Of a stretch of DNA of 64,000 nt, positions 9,936 to 22,497 are shown piece after piece (position 1 is the first letter of the stretch; each line of letters starts with the position of its first letter). The notes beneath the pieces were generated by a model. The model saw nothing but the letters and a program-made list of their open reading frames with translations. It was not told the DNA's origin and did no database searches. The stretch spans positions 925,400-989,399 of the forward strand of contig JAUKTV010000015.1 in assembly GCA_030549205.1 (NCBI GenBank). Direction: 5' to 3'. The stretch is from Apiosordaria backusii (taxonomy: Eukaryota; Ascomycota; Sordariomycetes; Sordariales; Lasiosphaeriaceae). The translations under genes were made by a program, and so were the position numbers.

Positions 9936-12900
9936 ATACCCCTTAACTAACGCTTTACTTAAGGCCGTTAAATATCTATTACTATAAATTTAAAGCCTAT
10001 TTTTTTCCAAATTCCTTTTTTTTTATAATATTACCATTCTACTCTATTTTATAATATCTATTAAGTTTAAATTATATTTATTAACTTCCTCCTTAATTAT
10101 AGTTTTTATTCTATTTTTATTTCCTATAAACTATAGCTTTTTAACCTTTTAACTTTCTTCTTTTTTTATATCCTTTAATAACTTTAAATTCTTTTCCTTT
10201 AATTCCTACTTTTTAATTAAATCCTCTATATCCTTTACTTTAATAAAGTCCTTAAATTTAATAAACTTTTTTTCTATAAGTACCTTTATTAAACTATTAA
10301 TTAATATTTTTTTAATAGTTAAATATTTTATTAAGATTTTCTTTTATTATTATCTTTTTTAAAGTTAATAATTATAAATATTAATATATTAAAGTTTTAT
10401 TTATAAAGTATTAAAGTTTATAATTATTAACCGAATAGTTTAAACGTTATTATATTATATTTTAATTTTATTATTATTATTTAATTTTATATTTAATTTT
10501 TATATTAAATAAACTTTATATATAGCCTTTTTAATAACTTATAATAAAGCTAAAAGTTTTACTTTTATAATTAAGGTAATAATGGTATTTTATTTATTAA
10601 CTTTTTAACTAACGATATTATGAAAAAGTTTTATTATATAAGTTTATAAACTTTTTTAATTAATAAGGTTATTTATAAATAAAGTATTAGAAAAGACTTT
10701 AAAAATATCCTTACTTTTTAATTTTAATATATAAATATTAATTAATAGTAAATAGATTAATATCTATTTAATAATAAATTAATAAATTATATTAAGATTT
10801 ATATTAAAGTTAGTTAATTTAAAGATTATAAAGGTAATATTTAATTTATTAATAATAATTATATAAAAAAAAGAATTAATAAATTATTAATAGTAATAAA
10901 TTTATTTATAATTAATTATTTCTTTATTAGGAATTAACTTTTTATCAGTTATTAAAGTCCGAAGCTTTTTATTAAAAGGTTAGTTATTAAAGTAAGTAAA
11001 TTTATTAATATATTTATATTAAGAAAGTTAAATTAGCCTATTTAACCTATTCTTTAATATTTTTATATTTAAAAACTATTAAAGGTTTTTTCTTTTTTAT
11101 AAAGTAAAGTAGGTTTAAAGTCCTTTTATTAATTTGTTTATAAAATACTATTTTTTTTATAAAAAGGTAATTATAATATTATTTATATAAAAGAAAATAA
11201 TAACTTTATTTTTATATAATAATATTATTTATAAGGTACTACTTTATATTTTAAAGTAGTAAAAACGTTAGTAAAATTTTATTATTATAAAAGTAGAGAT
11301 TTTTTTAAATTATATAAAGTTTTCTTTAAAAGAAATATTTTATTAATAGTTTTTCTAACTTTTAATAAAATTTATATAAAAATAATATATAAAAGGTTAA
11401 TATAAATAAAGGTATTAATAACGTTATATTATAATATTTTAAAGTTAAATTTTATTATAATAGAAATTAAAGTTTTAAACAACTTTTTTATTAAAGTAAT
11501 AATATAGGTATTTTTTATTATAGTTTTAATTTATTAATTGCCTTTTATAATTAACTTAACTTTAGTTTTTTATAGAAAATTATACTTATTAAATTTATAA
11601 GTAAATACTTATATATTATTAAAAACTTAATACTTTATAGCTTTTATTTAATTAATTACTTTTTAAGACTTTATTTTTTATAGCTTTATAAATAGTCTTT
11701 AATTATTACTTTAAATAGGTTTTAATAAAGGTAGTTTTTTAATTATTTATAATTTTTTAAAAGGTTAGAAAGTTCTTTACGGTAAAATTTTACTATAGAC
11801 TTTATATTATTTATATAAATTTTATTAAGTTTTTTTAATTTAATAAATTCTTTAAATTTAAAAAGGTTTATAGTTAATTTCTAAATTTTATATTTTATAA
11901 AAATTCTATTTTTTCCTACTTCTTTTCCTATAATAAAGTTAGCTTTTTAAAGATTATATTAATACTTAATAGTATAAAGGTTTATAAGTTTTAAATTTTT
12001 AAATTTAATAATATTTTTTATAAAGTTTATTTTAAAAGTAGGAGTTTTTATTAAAAAGTTTATATAAAGAGGAATGTATTTAAATATTAAGAAAGTATTT
12101 AAAGGTTCCGGTAATTTTAGTTAATTAAATCTTTTAAGTTTAGTTACTTTTTTTAATTTTATTTTTAAAATATACTTAAAGTATAATTATTTAAAGGAAT
12201 TCTTTAATGTTAATAGAAGTTTTATATTATTTTATAAAGTAAATTATTTATTATTAAATTTCTTTTTAAATAGATTAATAAAGGGATTTTAATAATAGTT
12301 AATATAAAAGTAGTATTTACTTACTATTAGGTTATTAATTAGGTCTTTTTTATAAATTTTAGTAATTAAAGTAATTAGCTTTATAATTATAAGTTTTATA
12401 AAGTTATTAATAAAGTCGTCTTTATCCTTTATAAACCTTTTATTTTTTTTAAACTTTATATCTTTAACCTTAATAATTTTATTAAATATTAGGTTTTAAA
12501 TTTTAAAAATTTTAATATTTTTATATTTTATTAAATATTTAATAAAAGTTTAAAGTTAAAGTTTCCTTATTTTATTTTTTCTTTTATAAATATTAGGAAA
12601 TATATAGTAAACTTTATACTTATATACTTTAATATAACCTCTTTAAAGTTTTAATATATTAAATAATATTAAACTATCCCTTTATTATTTAATAAAGTAA
12701 AAGATTTATATAAGAGTTTACTATTTAAAGTAAGCCTTAAGTATTTAATTATAAAAGTATATTATTACTTTTATAATTTCTTTTTATAAAAATTTAAATA
12801 ACTTAATTAATACCTTTATTATAATAGCTTTCTTTTTAATATTACCTTTTAAACATTTTACTTTACTATTTTAATTTTAATAATTTAAAGCAAAAAGCTT

Positions 12901-15635
12901 ATAAATAATTCTTAAATTTTTTAATATATCCTTTATTTTTATTAATATTATTATTTTATTATTACTTTATAAAGTCTATATTATTATAGTATATTAATAA
13001 AATAAATAATAAAATAACTTTATTATTATATTAATAATTCCTTTACTTTTATAATTTTTAAAATAGTAAGGGAAAGTTATTTTACTATAGTAATTAATAA
13101 AGAAAATAAAGTATTTAAAGTTTTATAAGTCCTTTTTATATTTAAAAAAGTCTACTATTTATATTTTATTTAAATAATAAAAGTTTAACTATAATTAAGT
13201 ATTTTATATATTTTTAATCTTAACTTATATATAAACTTTATAATCTTTAATAATAAAATAATTATAAATATTTAAAAATTACTTTTTTACCTTTTCTTTT
13301 CCGGAACTTTACCTTAATTTAATTAGCCAGTAAAGTTTAAACTTAACTTTAGAATTTAATTAACCGGTTAAATCTTAAAATTAAGCTTTTTCTATTTCTT
13401 TCTAAAGGTTTTCTTTTTCTTTACTTTTTAAAGATTTATAAATACTATCCTTCTTTACAATTAAAAAGTTTTTAAAAGTTTTACTTAAAATTTATAACTT
13501 TATACTTTTAATATTTTTAATAAATTTTATTATTATTTATTAGTTAATATAATTAAATTAAAAATATTAAATTATTAATAAAGTAATAAAAGTTAGCCTT
13601 TTTTTTTAAATATAAAAAGTATTATAATAAGTAAGTAATTTTAAAGATTTTATAATTAAATTAATATATTTAATAACTATTTAATGATAAGTTTTTTAAA
13701 GTAAGGTAATTACTTTATTTAAAAAACTTTATAAATAATTTTTCAATATTTTATTATTTTATTAAATTTTAAGGCCTTTTAGTATTTTAAATAATATTAA
13801 ATTAATAATAAAGTTTTTATAATAGACTATATTATAAAGTTATAAAATCTTTAATTTTTATAAAGTTTATATATAAATATTAACTTTTTTATAATTAATA
13901 ATAAAGACTATTAAGCTTTTTACTATAACGTAGTCTTTTAAAATTATAAGTTAAAAATAATTAAAGTAGTTAATTTTATTAAAAATATAAAAAATAATAT
14001 TAAAATTAAAAATTATTAAACAGTAAAGTAAGTATTTTAATATAAAAAAATAAGACTTTAATATTAATTATTTTAAAATCTTTAAAAAAACTTTATCTTT
14101 TAATTATAAAAAAACAGTATTTATTATTATATATTTAATAAGTTAATATTTATAATATATTATAATAAAAGATTAAACTTTTTACTTTTTAAATTAATTT
14201 CTTTATAGTTTTTTTTATTATTATTTCTTTTTTCTTTTTTTATTTAATTAATTTTTTTACTTAACTTTCTATTAACGTTAAAGATTATTTAAATAAAAGC
14301 TTTAATTAAAGAATTAAAGTAAAATTGTAAATTTTTAAAAACCTTTTTTAATAAAATATAGTAATAATTATTAATTTTATACCTATTTTTATAATAAATA
14401 TTATAAATTAAGGTTTTTTTATTAAAAAGTTTAAAATTTAAACTAAAGTCCTACTTCTTTTATTTAATTAAATTATCTTAAAGACTATAGTTCCTTTAGC
14501 CTTAATTATTTTAACTTTAATTACCGCAGTTCTTTTTTATATTAATTTTTTTTACTATATTACTATAGAAGATTAAAAAAGTATTTATAACCTTTAACTT
14601 TTTAATTCTTTTATAAATATAAAATATTTTATCTTTAATATCTTTAACGATTTCTTTAAAAGTTAATTTATTAAATAATATATAACGTTTTTAATTTATT
14701 TTAAAGTTAAAAGCTTATAAAAAAAATAAAGGATTTCTACTTACTATTTAAAAAAAGCCTATTAATTAAATAGTAAAATTAAAAGTATTAAAAATATAAA
14801 ATTCTTTAATTATATAAAAGACTTCTTTTTAAATAATTATTTATTCCTTTATTTTTTTAAAATTATTAACAAACTTAAAGGATTTAATATACTTTTTAAA
14901 CTTCTTTTAATAGGAAAGGCGGTATTTATTTTCATTAAAAATTATAACTTTCTTAAAGGTATTAAAGTCGCTAACGAAGTTATAATTTTCTTTATAATAA
15001 GTATTTTAAAGGTTTATTTTAATATAGTTAATAATTTATTTATTAAATTTCTAAAAGGTATTTTAAACTTTATTATAATTTTTTATTATTTTTATAAAGT
15101 AATTTATATTAAATTTATATTCTTCCTTTCCTTTAATAATAAAGTTATTTATTATATATATCGATTTTAAAATCTCCTCTAATAAATTTAAAACTTCTTT
15201 ATTACTTTTATTTCTAACTTTAATAATTGAAATTATTATTTAAATATAAACTATATAATTAAAATACTTTTAGAGCTTTTACTTATATTATTTATAAACT
15301 TTAAATTTATATTTATAATATATAATAGTTATATATATTTTAATATACTTTATATTATAAATATTTAGAATAATTAACTTTCTAAGTATAGAAATATAAT
15401 TCTTTAAATTAATATATACTTAATAGTTTTATATATAGTACTTTAAGGTAATTTTGAATACCTATTAATTACTAAGTTTATTAAAAAAAACTGTATTTTA
15501 CTTTTTAACAGTTATAAAAAAAGTAATTAAATTAAATACTATAGTAATAGGTTTTTTATAATAGTTTTATTAATAAGTAAGTCTTTTATAAATAGTTTTA
15601 AAATAGGCTTTAAAATCGATACTTTAATTGCAAAT

Positions 15636-15789
15636 TATAGAATAATACTGTAAGTTAAAACTCTCTTAATTTTTATATTGTTTATTGGGGGGAAGCCTAA
15701 GTAGGTGCGGGCTTCCAAACCGTGTAGGTTAAGTCTTACTGTTAAGGTCTTAATTTCCCTAACAGTAAGCCTCTTATACTAATCTGACA
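15636..15789. repeat. Right LTR of old-family copy 1
   Basis: It starts TATAGAATAATACTG and ends CTAATCTGACA, immediately followed by the duplicated target GGAGT (15790-15794). It retains more G/C (for example GGGGGGAAGCC near 15687) than the left LTR. Confidence 0.85.
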
Positions 15790-15794
15790 GGAGT

Positions 15795-16465
15795 CTGGCT
15801 AGAGGCCTTAGCGTTTACAAGAAAGGTATATGTGACGGTATATTAGGCAAGTCACAACATGTATATACCATAAGCGACTTGTCGTTTTTGGCGGCGAGTT
15901 CCGGCGGGGAATGGCATTTGCCGATATTACACCCACGAATGAGTCAAATCCATGCAGTGAGCCTGATAGCGGACTGAGGAGCCTGCGTCTGCCGGAGGCA
16001 CAGTGGGTGCAGGACCCTGTAGACTGTTCTCTCTGCACAGGGTGGTTGACATTGGGAATCATGTTATTATTCGCTCAATGACTGTTGGCAGATTGATTGC
16101 CTCCCCTGATGTCCCTGCTGTATGTCGTACCGTGTAACCAATCTTGGTCATCCCTTATAATATAGACACAATTCGGCCGCCAGCTTCCAGGTTAATACAG
16201 AGATGCAAGGGGCCTGCATATGGCATTCCATTTCCCCTCGGACGTGCTGGGTAATCATTTGATGTCTGCTGCGGCTCTGTGGCGTGGACAAAGAACCCCG
16301 CTTCATAACCGCTGGGGGCCGAAAGCAAACACAAACGCCACCAAAGGCACCAACAACCCCATTTCTCTTATTAAGACATTAACCCAGCCGGGCTTGAAGG
16401 ATCCCAAACAGAAAGCCCTATCGTTACTCACACACGTACTGCACCTATCTCGATTTCCCGGCACT
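15795..16465. promoter_or_regulatory. Upstream region of the GST gene
   Basis: This is 670 bp of normal base composition between the retrotransposon and the GST start codon. No open frame in it is convincing. It is the other half of the original divergent promoter with the diterpene synthase. Specific factor sites cannot be assigned by eye. Confidence 0.4.
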
Positions 16466-17315
16466 ATGGTAAGCACATCGTACCCGCCTAAGCCAATCCG
16501 CGTTTGGATTACTCGTATGTGCCTCACCATTTCATATCAAACCCCCGCTGCCAAACCTGGTGAAGTGCTAAATGCCCTTGCAATCAGCGCCCGGCCCCAA
16601 CCCGTGGAAGACTATATTTCTGCTGGAGGAGCTTGGACTTAACTACGAGTTCAAGTCATTCCGGTTTGATGATGTGAAGAAGAAGCCATTTATCGACGTT
16701 AATCCGAACGGCCGTGTACCCGCCATTCAAGACCCCAACACCGGTCTCACCCTCTGGGAGTCGGGTGCTATCAACCAGTACCTCGTCGAGCAGTATGATA
16801 AGGAGAAGCGGCTCACCTACGACACTTTCATCGAGAAAAACCATTGTAATCAGTATCTGTATTTCCAGATGAGTGGCCAAGGCCCCTACTACGGCCAGTG
16901 CGGCTGGTTCCAGCACCTGCACCCAGAGAAGATCCAGTCTGCCATTGACCGATATGCCACCGAGATCAAGCGCGTCTTGGGTGTTCTCGAGACCATCTTG
17001 TCTGCCAAGCCTGCCGATGCGCAGTGGCTCGTGGGCAACAAGATGACGTACGCCGACATGGCATTTGTGCCGTGGAACTTTCGTCTGGGCGAAGTGCTGT
17101 TGCAATCGTGGGATGAGGTGTTTGAGGGAACGCCGCATGTCAGAGCCTGGCATGAGAAGATGGTGGATCTGCCGAGCTGGAAGCGTGCGATGGAGCACCG
17201 CGCCAAACTGATGGACGAGCAGGGACTGCAGTGGAATGGTGTGCCGAAGGGCATCGAGACCTTCACTGAATACGAGGAAAAGATTCAAAAGGGTGGGATC
17301 AAATATGATGATTAG
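16466..17315 (+). CDS. Glutathione S-transferase, Ure2/GstA-like
   Basis: A cytosolic GST that would conjugate glutathione to electrophiles, often for detoxification or within a secondary-metabolite cluster. Exon 1 is 16466-16514 and exon 2 is 16588-17315. The 73-bp intron has GTATGT, a TGCTAAAT branch site and a CAATCAG acceptor, and splicing gives 258 residues, normal for the family. The joined N-terminus reads VWITPPGPNPWK, the usual GST beta1-alpha1 segment. It is followed by the thioredoxin-like domain with NGRVPAIQD and the glutathione-binding LWESGAINQYL, then the helical C-terminal domain with the YADMAFVPW motif. The first ATG of exon 1 fits better than the ATG at 16572, which lies inside the intron. 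The gene ends 48 bp from the convergent MFS gene and is divergent from the diterpene synthase. Confidence 0.88.
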
Positions 17316-17363
17316 GTGATAAACCGGTAGAATCAGAATAGGTACAAATATATGATACCTTAG

Positions 17364-19087
17364 CTATCTTCTACCCCTATTGTGGGTCTGCCCCTTCTCA
17401 GCATCGTCCTTCTCTTTGCGCGCCGTTGTTGCGCTCTGCTTGCTCTTGACTGAAATCCACTTGCACCCCAATAACAAAAAGAAGGAGAGAACAGGGGCCA
17501 CCGCCGGAATATACTGATTTCATTAGTCCATCGCCTCGGTGCATCACAAGATGGGAGGTAAACTCACAAAGGTATTAGTCACCGACTCACTGTACTTATC
17601 AATCACCCTCCTCAACATATTAGCCCCCACAATCTGGTCAACATCCGTCACTCCAGAATCAATAATCCTCTCGACAACTTCGCTGCTAACGACTTTGCCA
17701 AGGTTCACCTGCAGCTGCCTCTGAAACACGGCCTGTCCGATAGCCGCAAAAATGGCACAACTGGTGGATATGACAGCCAACAACGTGCTACTGCCCAAAG
17801 GAACCAAATCCTGCGGCAAACTAGCCTGCATCGCCAGATGGGACAGATTACTCGCAAGTGAATATCCCACGCCTCCCAAAATCTGATATCCAACCCAATA
17901 CCGACCGGGGATATCAGGATATATGGTTGTCAACAGCCACCGCAAAGACAAACACAGACCTCGGCAAAGATGAGGAAGGGATTCCACCAACCCAGCTGAG
18001 TGACTATACCCGCGCCAATAAACGCAGCTAGCACGTCTGATATGACTGTCGGGAAGAAGTCGATGCCGCTCTTGGTCGGGCTTGCCGAGAGAACGCCCTG
18101 GAACCAAACAGGCAGCCAGTAAATAATGACCTGAAAGGGCCCATTGACGAAAAATGCCGCCGCGCAGAGAAGGGCCGGATTCCTGTTCACAGTAAAGAGC
18201 CGTGGTGGGATAAGCGCTTCCTCTTTCTGTCGAACAGTCCAAAAGACGAACAGGATGAAGACCACTCCGAACCCAACAAGAAGGCCAACAACGACAGACG
18301 ATGACCACGCGTACTCGATGCCTCCCCACTGAAGAGCCAGCAGTAGCATGGTGATCGAACCAGCAAACAGCACCAAACCCAACCCATCAATAGACCCCAG
18401 TTTGTTCTTGAGAGGAGGAAACTCGGTAGGTGCAGGCCGCAGATGAACCAAAGCAAAGAAAACAACTGCAGCAGCACCACCAATAGGCAAATTAATCCAA
18501 AAACACCATCGCCACGTCACATTCTGCGCAAACCCGCCCGCAATAACAGGCCCAACGATACTCGCAATGGAAAAACTCGAGCCCATCACGCCCGTCCACA
18601 CGCCCGTTTCTGCAGTGGGATGATAGTCGTCAGGATAGTGAAGCCCCCCGCGAGGACACCTGACGCACCGAACCCAGCTATGGCCCTTCCCGCTATCAGC
18701 GCCCTGGATGACGGGGCAAGTGCACAGACCAAACTTCCCACTTCGAAGAGAAGGAGGTAGGAGAGATATGCCATTTTCTTGGGGAAGAGCGTGTACATCT
18801 TCCCCGCGAGAGGTTGGCTGGCGCACATGGACACCATGAATGCTGCGCCATACCAGCCTATATCACGGGTTGAGTTGAATTCTGAGGTGATCACGGGGAT
18901 GGCCGTGGCGATGAGGTTGAAGTCTAGGCCGACAAGGAAAGTACAGAGACAAATGGGATAGGTGGATGAGGATGAGTTTGACGCCTGTCACTTCGTTGGC
19001 TGGGTCGATGTCCTCGGTGATGTCTTGGCTTAAAGGAGGAGGGGGTTTGTTGACGTCCGAGTCGCTAGTGGTGGTAGTGGGTTCCAT
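17364..19087 (-). CDS. MFS exporter, 14-TM drug:H+ antiporter type, with frame breaks
   Basis: A plasma-membrane major facilitator similar to toxin and metabolite efflux pumps found in fungal clusters. The start at 19087 gives a hydrophilic N-tail (MEPTTTTSDSDVNKPPPP) and then helix 1 with GLDFNLIATAIPVITSEF. Later motifs are WYGAAFMVSMCASQPLAGK, AGRAIAGFGASGVLAGG and GPVIAGGFAQNVTWRWCFWINLPIGG. The last intron is 17514-17567 (GTGAGT..TCAG) and the final exon 17513-17364 ends in a basic tail. Three single-base breaks interrupt the frame: one extra base near 18961, one missing near 18603 (CGGGCG) and one missing near 17936 (GGCTG). Correcting for them gives a length divisible by three, 556 residues. 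All three sit in short G/C runs, so assembly error and true decay are both possible. Confidence 0.78.
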
Positions 19088-19928
19088 CTTGGTGATCGTC
19101 GGCCCCTTCGGCTTGGCGATGCTAGTGGTGCTTGGCTTGGATGTGTGTGCGGGAGCTAACGGGAACTAACGGAAACTAACGTGGACTTGTGTGCGCAAGA
19201 GGGCAGGGGGAAGAGAGTCTAGGATAAACAACTCAGAGTGCACAAGCAGCAGACCCTGTTACTAACGTGAACCGTGTAAATTGATACCATTCAAGGAATT
19301 GTTCCGGACCGGGAAGGTCCTGTGAGTCAGATGTCTGCATTTCGTTCCCGCCCACTAAGGGTTATGCTCAAACAGTTCACAGTTCAGCTAGATATTTCGT
19401 TTTACAAGCGCCTACATAGCTAGTAGTATCGAAGTCCAGCTTCTGAGAGGACGATAGAAGTGACATTGTGGCAAGACACCATTGGTCCCGGCAACCGGGT
19501 CGTTGTTGTTACAGCTGTTAGTAAGTCGACGGAATCTCGGGTAAGTATTAGTACCTATATTACTAAGGTGGCATCCTGGAACAGTAACTCAGATGTTCAG
19601 CTCGAGGAGCTGACCTATGAGACAGCTTAATCTTACGCGGGCAATTTTGTAGGAGTGCAAGTTTTTGGCCTCGGACGCTCGATTCGATTCAGCGCTCAGT
19701 AATCCCACGGATGGATGGTCTGCGATGGCAATCTGGAATTACCGCCATCGGACCACTCTGCTAACTGCCCTGCGAACTGAGACTTGAGGTATCAGCGGAA
19801 AACATACGACATCACAATGTCTTCACACCTGGGTTAATTTGCAAAGCAAAACTGGTCGCCCCCCTGAGCGCCCCCAGACCTGCTCAACAACAGCCCCTTT
19901 CCTCATCCACTTTTCTTAAACCGTTTCA
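19088..19928. promoter_or_regulatory. Divergent promoter region between MFS and P450
   Basis: This is 841 bp without a gene. A short tandem GGAACTAAC-like repeat lies at about 19153-19182, upstream of the MFS start. A pyrimidine-rich stretch (CCCCTTTCCTCATCC, about 19893-19908) precedes the P450 ATG, as is common in fungal core promoters. Nothing else is identifiable. Confidence 0.35.
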
Positions 19929-21059
19929 ATGGAGAACATCATCATTCCAACATGGCAGTTCGACCCAAATTGGCTCCCAGAATCCACAAGAATTTGGCAG
20001 ACAATCTGCGTTGTTATCGCGGTCGCCGTCGTCTCCTTCCTATGGCGGCTCTACCGGGCAAGGTCGCACATGTGGCGACTCCAGCGTAATGGCATGCCCA
20101 TGCCTCCTCACCACTGGCTCTTCGGACATCTCGGCGTAGCCGCCAAGATCTTTCGGTCTTTGCCTCCGCACGCCCACCTCCTCCTCATCGCGGACCAAGT
20201 CCGGCGGGAGTACCCCCACCTGGATACGGCCTTCTACCTCGACATCTGGCCGTTCGGCCCGCCGACTCTGATGGTCATCTCCCCTGAGCTGGTATCCCAG
20301 TTCACCCAGGATGTGTCGTTGCCCAAGTTCGAGGGCCTCCGCAAGTTCCTCGAGCCGCTGACGGGTAAGAAAGACCTCGTCTCCATGGAGGGCCACGAAT
20401 GGCGGCACTGGAGGAGCAAGTTCAACCCCGGCTTTAGCGCCGGCAACATTCTGAGCATGATCCCAGCCATGGTGGAAGAGTTCCGCGCTTACCGGGACGT
20501 CATCCGCCAACACGCCCTCCAAGGCGACATCTTCCCCCTGGAGCTCCCCACACTCGCCATGTCCATGGATATCATCGGCCGCGTCGTCCTCGACCAGCGT
20601 TTTAACAGCCAACAGTCCTTCAACGCTCTCACCGGCGGCATGGTCGACCAGGTGGCCTGGTGCGACGCCGGACTACACGCGAACCCGCTCCAGTACCTCA
20701 ACATCGCCCGCCCTTTCGTGCAGCGCTATAACACCTGGCGGATGAACTCGTACCTCGACCCGATCCTCAAACAACGTTACGCAACAATCCGACAGCGCCC
20801 CAAGAGCAAGGTCATCGCCGACCTCATCATGAGCACCTACGCCGGACACCCGAGCCAACCAACCGACAAGCAGCAGCCGCGGATGGACCCGGACTTCTCC
20901 GAATTCATGCGCGCGCAGGTCAAGCTCTTCCTCCAGGCCGGGCACGACACCACCGCGGCGAGCATCGTCTTCGCGCTTTACCTCCTGTCGAGGCACCCGG
21001 CCGTGTTGCGCCGCCTCCGCTCCGAGCTTTACGAGTACTACTATGTAAGGTTAGAGTAG
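19929..21059 (+). pseudogene. Cytochrome P450, truncated before the haem-binding region
   Basis: An N-terminal membrane anchor (about residues 22-45) is followed by typical P450 helices, including SMEGHEWRHWRSKFNPGFS (C-helix region) and the I-helix oxygen-activation motif AGHDTTAAS near residue 340. The frame runs to LSRHPAVLRRLRSELYEYYY and stops at 21059. The K-helix ExxR and the haem-cysteine loop are absent, so about the last 150 residues are missing. The coding match ends at a GTAAGG (21045) that looks like the donor of a lost or unrecognisable second exon; nothing P450-like follows before the next gene. The resemblance is to StcB-like monooxygenases of mycotoxin clusters. As it stands it cannot bind haem. 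Confidence 0.8.
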
Positions 21060-21377
21060 TGCTTTATGTACTTGTAACGGAGTTATAAGACAGTCCGTGA
21101 CCGGTGACAGAGATTCCATGTTCATCTATGAATTGCTAGCCATTACTAAGCTACGTAGATGATTAGTAATTTCGAAGTGTTGAAACATAGGCCAAGCAGG
21201 CTAGCGTGGTAAGCTCGGCTAGATATGGACGCCGGCGTTCGCCATCGACGAAGGAACTGGCAGTCGATAAAAGTCCCTTCGCCTACGAGTCCTATTCGGC
21301 ACTGTCTTAGCTGTCTAGCAAGCAACATACCTTTGAATCAGTTTCGCTACGCTACGTCTAAGACGATAAACACCAAT
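21060..21377. other. Spacer between truncated P450 and oxidoreductase
   Basis: This is 318 bp with no coding signal for the missing P450 C-terminus in any frame. It contains the promoter of the downstream oxidoreductase but no recognisable site. Confidence 0.4.
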
Positions 21378-22497
21378 ATGTCGCAAAAAGCTCTCGTCCT
21401 CGAAAAGTTTGGCACGCCATTAGTGCTGCAAACCCGACCGATACCTGAACCAAAGCAGCACCAGATACTGCTAAAGATCATTGCAGTAGGACGTAGGTAG
21501 CTAACCAAGGAATGTTCCCCTCTTTGCTAAATTTCTTAAGCTAACTCATCTTTCAGTCAACCCCCATGACCAGAAGATCCGCGACTATGGGATAATTATC
21601 AATCCCGACCATTTGCCCTACATCACCGGCAATGACATTGCCGGAGTGGTGGAAAATATCGGACCGGACGTAACCGCCTTCAAGCGGGGTGACCGGGTTT
21701 TCGCGCAAGCCGACACCAGTACTCCCGATGGAGGCGGCACCCAGCAATACACAGTAGTACTAGCCGACCTGGTCGCCCCCATCCCCAGGTTCCTATCGTT
21801 CGGCGAAGTTGCCACGCTCCCAACCATCGCAATGGCGTCTTTCGTCGCTCTCTTCCACCCCTCTGGCCTCGGCCTACCCGCCCCTTATTCTAAGGAACGC
21901 GAGTCGTTTGATTACCAGCGGCACAACCTGCTCGTCATCGGCGGCGGATCCAACTGCGGCAAGTTGGCTATCCAGTTTGCGCGGCTGGTTGGTTTCGGGA
22001 AGATCATCACACTCGCAGCCAAGACTCCCGAGAAAGAGGCGGAGTTGAAGGAGCTCGGCGCAACCCACATCCTGGATCGGCGCGCCGAAGACGTGGCAGA
22101 GCAATGCCGCAGTATCATTGGCGACGGCTTGCTCTACGCCCTCGACACCGTGAACCATGGGCCCACGGCGCATACCCTTGGCGTCTCGCTGCTCTCGAAC
22201 CGTGAGAAGGGTACGTTGGCGACTCTTCTTCCAGGTGGTGTGGACGAGTCAAAGGTGGGGAACAAGGCGGCCGGGTACGAGGTCAAGTTTTCGCAGGGGT
22301 CTGGACACCTGCACCGGGAGTTGGGGCAAGAGTTCTGGAAGCATCTACCAGGTTGGTTGGAAGTCGGCAAGATCCGCACCCTGCGGTACCGCACCATTAA
22401 CGGCCTTGATGAGAAGGTGGTCAATGAGGCGCTTGATGTTTATCGCGATGGCGGCAGTGTTATGAAAGCCAATGTTCACCCTCATGAGTCCTCTTAA
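21378..22497 (+). CDS. MDR-superfamily zinc-type oxidoreductase / enoyl reductase
   Basis: A medium-chain dehydrogenase/reductase that would use NADPH to reduce an enone, quinone or aldehyde. In fungal clusters such proteins act as trans-acting enoyl reductases or tailoring enzymes. Exon 1 is 21378-21492 and exon 2 is 21557-22497; the 64-bp intron has GTAGGT..TTTCAG and splicing gives 351 residues. The GroES-like domain has YITGNDIAGVVENIGPDV and FKRGDRVFA. The Rossmann domain has LLVIGGGSNCGKLAIQFARL and then LAAKTPEKEAELKELGATHI. The cysteine ligands of the structural zinc lobe are missing, which points to the quinone-oxidoreductase/enoyl-reductase branch. The substrate is unknown. It is intact, unlike its P450 neighbour. 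Confidence 0.87.

Larger units (their letters stand above)
9783..15789 (-). mobile_element. RIP-decayed full-length LTR retrotransposon (old family, copy 1)
   Basis: The 6.0 kb AT-rich block is bounded by two related terminal repeats of about 153 bp (9783-9935 and 15636-15789; TG..CA-type ends, TGTAGAAC to CTGACA) and by a perfect 5-bp target-site duplication, GGAGT at 9778-9782 and 15790-15794. The internal part is saturated with TpA and has no open frame; its protein content cannot be read. A C-run just inside the left LTR (read on the minus strand as a purine tract next to the LTR) suggests the element is transcribed leftward, which is tentative. A second copy starts at 52650. The right LTR is less mutated than the left, which helped to define both ends. 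Confidence 0.85.

Noticed and set aside
15808..16062. 84-codon minus-strand frame upstream of GST
   Set aside because: No motifs and no splice or family support; it sits in a promoter-like spacer.
19153..19182. GGAACTAAC tandem also seen near 22758-22783, as a shared cluster regulatory site
   Set aside because: The copies are few, imperfect and of a low-complexity type common in fungal intergenic DNA. There is no link to a start site at the second place.
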